Assembly (NCBI GenBank): GCA_021819525.1
Contig: JAKAQW010000023.1
Span: 1-34,340 of the forward strand
Source of the DNA: Actinomycetes bacterium
GTDB lineage: Bacteria > Actinomycetota > Acidimicrobiia > Acidimicrobiales > UBA8190
DNA: 34,340 nucleotides
Direction of reading: 5' to 3'
Shown: piece by piece, positions 34,333-34,340 of the stretch
Position numbering within the stretch: the stretch's first letter is position 1
Layout: each line of letters begins with the position of its first letter
Program-made: the position numbers and the translations under genes
Notes under the pieces: model-generated
Seen by the model: the letters and a program-made list of their open reading frames with translations, nothing else
The model's database searches: none
Told to the model about the DNA's origin: nothing

Positions 34333-34340
34333 CAGAGGCA

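Noticed and set aside
1-34340. tRNA, rRNA, transposase or prophage genes
   Set aside because: None recognised; no transposase or integrase motifs in any frame inspected.

Overview
High-GC actinobacterial-type window (mshD present; probably Acidimicrobiia-like, which is an inference). About 1-24.8 kb is a surface or exopolysaccharide locus: GT2 and GT4 glycosyltransferases, three LbetaH acyltransferases, a Wzm/Wzt ABC exporter, a Wzz-like protein, a polytopic Wzy/ligase-like protein, an RfbF-like nucleotidyltransferase, a sugar-nucleotide epimerase/dehydratase and a WbaP-like initiating transferase. Three consecutive genes encode fused bifunctional enzymes (GT2-MT, GT2-GT2, GT4-GT4). At 25.3-27.9 kb is a compact RiPP-like cassette. 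Its key gene is absent from the supplied ORF track because it is only 55 aa: a precursor peptide at 26100-26267 whose leader matches the lasso-peptide YxxPxLxxxGxxxxxT motif. It is followed by a PqqD-like RRE protein and an NTP_transf_5-like nucleotidyltransferase, and preceded by a lone ABC ATPase. No lasso cyclase or B2 leader peptidase is visible in the window. The locus is also rich in tandem repeats: those inside genes have units divisible by 3, and several between genes do not. The right end carries a BtuF-like protein, a small membrane protein, a VIT1/CCC1-family transporter and mshD. All calls are from reading the sequence; no database search was run.
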